Below are positions 43,050-45,141 of a stretch of DNA of 45,141 nt, piece by piece (positions within the stretch are counted from its first letter, which is position 1; each line of letters starts with the position of its first letter). The stretch covers positions 1 through 45,141 of the forward strand of contig JABEUQ010000033.1 of assembly GCA_013044265.1 (NCBI GenBank), written 5' to 3'. The translations under genes were made by a program, and so were the position numbers. This DNA comes from Acidimicrobiaceae bacterium (GTDB taxonomy: Bacteria > Actinomycetota > Acidimicrobiia > Acidimicrobiales > RAAP-2). The notes beneath the pieces were generated by a model. It had not been told where the DNA came from, ran no database searches, and was given only the letters and a program-made list of their open reading frames with translations.

Positions 43050-43058
43050 GTCTGCCTC

Positions 43059-43346
43059 CTAGGCCAGGCTCAAGAAGAGCTTCTGCAACTTCTTCGAAAC
43101 GACTTCAGAATCGACACTGGGGTCAGCAATGCATTCGCGCAGCGATGACGAGATCAGCATGAACGCCGCAGTGTGCACGGCCTTGGAGACTGCCGCCATT
43201 TGGGTTACGATCTCGTCACAGGAACGACCTTCTTCGAGCATGCGTACCACGGCACCCATTTGACCGTGTGCTCTCTTTACGCGCAGAGTGATCTGGTTGA
43301 GCTGGGCCTCGTCATCCAAAATGTGAACAGGTTCCGAATTAGCCAT
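43059..43346 (-). CDS. CsoR/CstR-family repressor, CstR-like (Cys-Ser-Cys site)
   Basis: The 95-residue all-helical protein is of the DUF156/CsoR family: ITLRVKRAHGQMGAVVRMLEEGRSCDEIVTQMAAVSKAVHTAAFML. Copper-sensing CsoR uses a Cys, a His 25 residues later and a Cys 29 residues later. Here Cys43 and Cys72 have the right 29-residue spacing, but the His position (68) is Ser. That is the CstR persulfide-sensor type, not a copper site. The track start at 43394 is replaced by ATG 43346, since AAGGAGG lies 5 nt before it. It likely represses its own operon by binding the upstream palindrome. Nickel/formaldehyde-type relatives also exist. Confidence 0.85.
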   Translation of the reverse strand: MANSEPVHILDDEAQLNQITLRVKRAHGQMGAVVRMLEEGRSCDEIVTQMAAVSKAVHTAAFMLISSSLRECIADPSVDSEVVSKKLQKLFLSLA

Positions 43347-43368
43347 GCATCCTCCTTCAATTCGAATT

Positions 43369-43387
43369 TGTATACCCCCTAGGGTAT
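43369..43387 (-). promoter_or_regulatory. CstR/CsoR-type operator overlapping a -10 box
   Basis: On the plus strand TGTATACCCCCTAGGGTAT contains ATACCC-CCTA-GGGTAT, a palindrome of the CsoR-family operator class (TACC-Gn/Cn-GGTA). The minus-strand -10 candidate TATACA (43369-43374) lies within it, and the predicted start would be about 16 nt before the repressor's ATG. This arrangement fits autorepression. A clear -35 was not found. A separate AATTCGAATT palindrome lies just downstream at 43359-43368. Confidence 0.65.
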
Positions 43388-43413
43388 CAAACATCTACAC
43401 CATCGTGACGTAT

Positions 43414-43431
43414 CCAGGACTTTGGTCCTGG
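43414..43431. repeat. Perfect 7-bp hairpin in the divergent leader
   Basis: CCAGGAC-TTTG-GTCCTGG is a perfect inverted repeat with a 4-nt loop. It lies between the repressor operator and the start of the diverging membrane-protein gene, about 48 nt before its ATG. There is no T-run. It may be a leader hairpin or an operator for the plus-strand gene. Confidence 0.35.
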
Positions 43432-43478
43432 TGAGACCCCCTCCGCGATACCGTGCGCCCTAGTCCGAAGGGCTCGCC

Positions 43479-44511
43479 ATGCAACAACGTGGTGTTATCG
43501 TCACCGCGATGACTGAGTCAGCGAAACGCTCCTCCGTGTCGCGACGAGTGCACTTCGTCTTTCTGTGGTTCGTGCTCGCCGTTGTCGTAGACCTTGGTTT
43601 CTGGCGCCGCCATACGTGGGCAGACCGTGTACCCCTCAGCGTGATCGTCGCACTCGCCGCGCTGGGCATCTCACGCACCCGCGACGCCGGTCACCTCGAA
43701 CGCAGTCGAACAGAGGACCCCCTGCCCAGTCTGGCTGGGTGCACTGCGGCCCTGGTACTGATCCGTGGCGCCGGCCTCGCGCCCATTGTCGCGGCCACCC
43801 TCACGGGCCGTCGGCGGCGGAGTGTTCGTGCGGTGGATGAAGGGTGCGCGCGACTACCACGGGGCTCCGATCTACGTTGGGGCTTTCGTCGGAATCACCT
43901 CGCAACAGGTTTTTCACAACATCTGGTGGGTACTCGGCGCCGGACTCCTCGCCGGCACGTTGTGGTCGGTGAGCCGTGACGCGTGGGTCGGAGTAGGCGG
44001 CAAAATGGGAACGATGGCCCTGATGGCCATCATCAGCGTCTCGCTCGTCGCTCGAACTCTTCACCAACGCGGACCCGCAGGGCACGCCCTCGACGCCCAC
44101 GGAGTGGTGTTGCTCGCATACGGCGTGGGGCTCGCGGCCGCGCCCCTGACCTATTATTTATCGCACCCGCGACGGTGGGGAGCAGTTCTCGGCTCCGCGG
44201 TGCCGTCCGCGGCCTTTGCGCTGACGATGACTCTCACTTCACCGTCGTGGCACATCCACGCCGACGCGCTGTCCTACCTCTGGTACGGATCGAGCTTCGT
44301 GGGTATGACGACGCCGGCGCGAGTAGCGCGACCCGCCATATCGATACCTCTGGCGGGCGCACTCTTTACGTGGTTAGCCGTGCGCTTTGGACCCGACTTC
44401 ACCGGATTGGGAGGTACGGCCGGTCTCACTGCGTTGATATCAGTCTTCGCGATACGCGGCGTGCAAGCCTCCTTCGCGCACGGCAAAGTGCCGACGATAC
44501 TCAGTCGCTAG
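43479..44511 (+). pseudogene. Polytopic membrane protein gene with a frameshift
   Basis: Two overlapping ORFs in different frames together read as one membrane protein. The first (from ATG 43479, GAAGGG upstream) runs MQQRGVIVTAMTESAKRSS... through hydrophobic segments to IVAATLTG; from about 43809 its own frame turns into Arg-rich nonsense. The next frame (+1) picks up VGGGVFVRWMKGARDYHGAP and continues with further helices (VGAFVGITSQQVFHNIWWVL, TMALMAIISVSLVA) to VPTILSR. Skipping one base near CGGGCCGTCGGCGGCGG joins them. It is either a pseudogene, a sequencing/assembly error, or programmed frameshifting. Joined length would be about 343 residues with about 8-9 helices. No family was recognised. 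Confidence 0.7.
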
Positions 44512-44517
44512 ACCATC

Positions 44518-44868
44518 TCAGCGACGCCGAGTGGCCAGTGCGTTCATCACGCGCCATCCCACGAGAAACAATGTCAAGAATGCCAGTGCCACCACCACGA
44601 AGGCGAGCGCCGTTCCTTGTCCCGACAGGACACGCAGCGTCATGCCCAGCGCCACCGTGACGAGTACGATTACCAGTCCGTTGACTGGAGTTGACGCTTC
44701 GCGTCGAGTACGCCGCACCATGAGCCAACCCAGCAAAAGTCCCGCCGCGAAAGGCCACGTCGTAGAGAACATTCCGAGTACCGTCATGCCGTGCCGGTGC
44801 GCCGCCCGACCGATTCCGACGAAGAGCAACACACTCAGTACGTCGAGGGCGAGAGCGTACTTCTTCAT
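44518..44868 (-). CDS. DUF3054 family membrane protein
   Basis: The 116-residue protein has four hydrophobic helices and the hallmarks of DUF3054: a start ALALDVLSVLLFVGIGRAAHRHG, then WPFAAGLLLGWLMVR, PVNGLVIVLVTVALGMTLRVLSGQGTALAFVVVALAFLTLFLVGWR. The family is small, inner-membrane and of unknown function. The start ATG lies 17 nt from a perfect palindrome. It ends convergently, 6 nt from the frameshifted membrane-protein gene. Confidence 0.82.
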   Translation of the reverse strand: MKKYALALDVLSVLLFVGIGRAAHRHGMTVLGMFSTTWPFAAGLLLGWLMVRRTRREASTPVNGLVIVLVTVALGMTLRVLSGQGTALAFVVVALAFLTLFLVGWRVMNALATRRR

Positions 44869-44884
44869 GACAGGTCAATGTTAG

Positions 44885-44910
44885 GCGTGAACGTCAAATG
44901 ACGTTCACGC
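44885..44910. promoter_or_regulatory. Perfect 12+2+12 palindrome upstream of the DUF3054 gene
   Basis: GCGTGAACGTCA-AA-TGACGTTCACGC is a perfect inverted repeat with 12-bp arms. It lies 17 nt upstream of the DUF3054 ATG and so in its promoter or leader region. It looks like a dimeric-repressor operator (core TGAACGTCA/TGACGTTCA), though as RNA it would also form a strong hairpin. No T-run follows on either strand. Confidence 0.6.
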
Positions 44911-45141
44911 GCGCAATGGCTATTGTCTCATCCACCTTTTAGAAAAACCAGGACCTAGCGAAGGTAACGACTCTTTGGAGTTCCAATTGTGACGGGATAC
45001 TGGTTGCCAGTTCAAAACATCGCAAGATCGAAGAAGGCGTCCCCGAATATGTTCTGGCGACGGAAATATATATTAATTCGAGTATTCACCTAACGCCGCG
45101 TTGGATAGAAGTTGCGTACTTATCGCTCAGTAGAAAGATCA
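44911..45141. other. AT-richer right edge without a recognisable gene
   Basis: The last about 230 bp are more AT-rich than the rest (for example ATATATATTAATTCG at about 45065). No ORF of family-like sequence runs through it. One tiny GTG-initiated frame (44989-45093, 34 codons, GGAG upstream) exists but looks random. It may be an intergenic regulatory region or the start of different DNA beyond the edge. Confidence 0.4.

Noticed and set aside
44989-45093. 34-codon GTG micro-ORF at the right edge
   Set aside because: GGAG spacing is fair but the peptide is random-looking and close to the edge; no homology sign.

Overview
The window is a dense, GC-rich bacterial chromosome segment with many GTG starts and 4-nt stop/start overlaps. 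It most likely comes from an actinomycete (Actinomycetota). The markers are a DUF2469 gene next to rplS, a SepIVA/DivIVA-like gene between coaD and the DUF177 gene, a pspA-htpX-pspAB cluster, an F420-type PPOX-fold enzyme, a GTP-dependent PEP carboxykinase and a DUF3054 protein. Acidimicrobiia is a reasonable guess, but the lineage is inferred from gene content and order only. I saw no rRNA, tRNA, CRISPR array, insertion sequence or prophage.

Layout. 1-4.1 kb (+): the end of a secreted-protein gene (minus strand), purK-purE (purine synthesis), then pspA-htpX-pspAB (membrane-stress module). 4.1-10.1 kb: a surface-glycan island with a GT-C-like membrane protein (-) diverging from a coiled-coil methyltransferase and a tandem-domain GT4 glycosyltransferase (+). 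10.1-12.2 kb: fumC (-) and an F420/PPOX-fold enzyme (+). 12.2-26.8 kb: one long, tightly packed minus-strand housekeeping cluster. In transcription order it reads rsmD, coaD, sepIVA-like, DUF177, rpmF, plsX, acpP, rnc, mutM, smc, ftsY, ffh, rpsP, khpA, rimM, trmD, rplS, DUF2469 and an unknown gene. It couples CoA and lipid precursor supply, DNA repair, chromosome segregation, the SRP pathway and ribosome biogenesis. 26.9-28.2 kb: a GNAT gene converging on, and overlapping, a secreted protein gene. 28.3-32.5 kb: fakA-recG (-) diverging from rpmB (+). 32.7-36.6 kb: thiL (-), pckG (+), a GNAT gene and an unknown helical protein. 36.7-40.4 kb: type II NADH dehydrogenase, an MFS permease, a small membrane protein and a DCC-family thioredoxin-like protein.

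40.4-43.4 kb (-) is the most interesting region. A CsoR-family repressor keeps both thiol positions but has Ser where the copper-binding His should be, which is a CstR-like persulfide-sensor pattern. It precedes a CoA-disulfide-reductase/rhodanese fusion, a 53-residue Cys-rich protein absent from the ORF track, and a methyltransferase that overlaps it by 4 nt. A TACCCCCTAGGGTA operator-like palindrome sits on the predicted promoter. Diverging from this is a membrane-protein gene interrupted by a one-base frameshift. The window ends with a DUF3054 gene preceded by a perfect 12+2+12 palindrome, then an AT-richer stretch without a recognisable gene.

The least expected content is this putative reactive-sulfur operon, the glycan locus, several strong inverted repeats, and small or mis-started genes that the ORF track hides.
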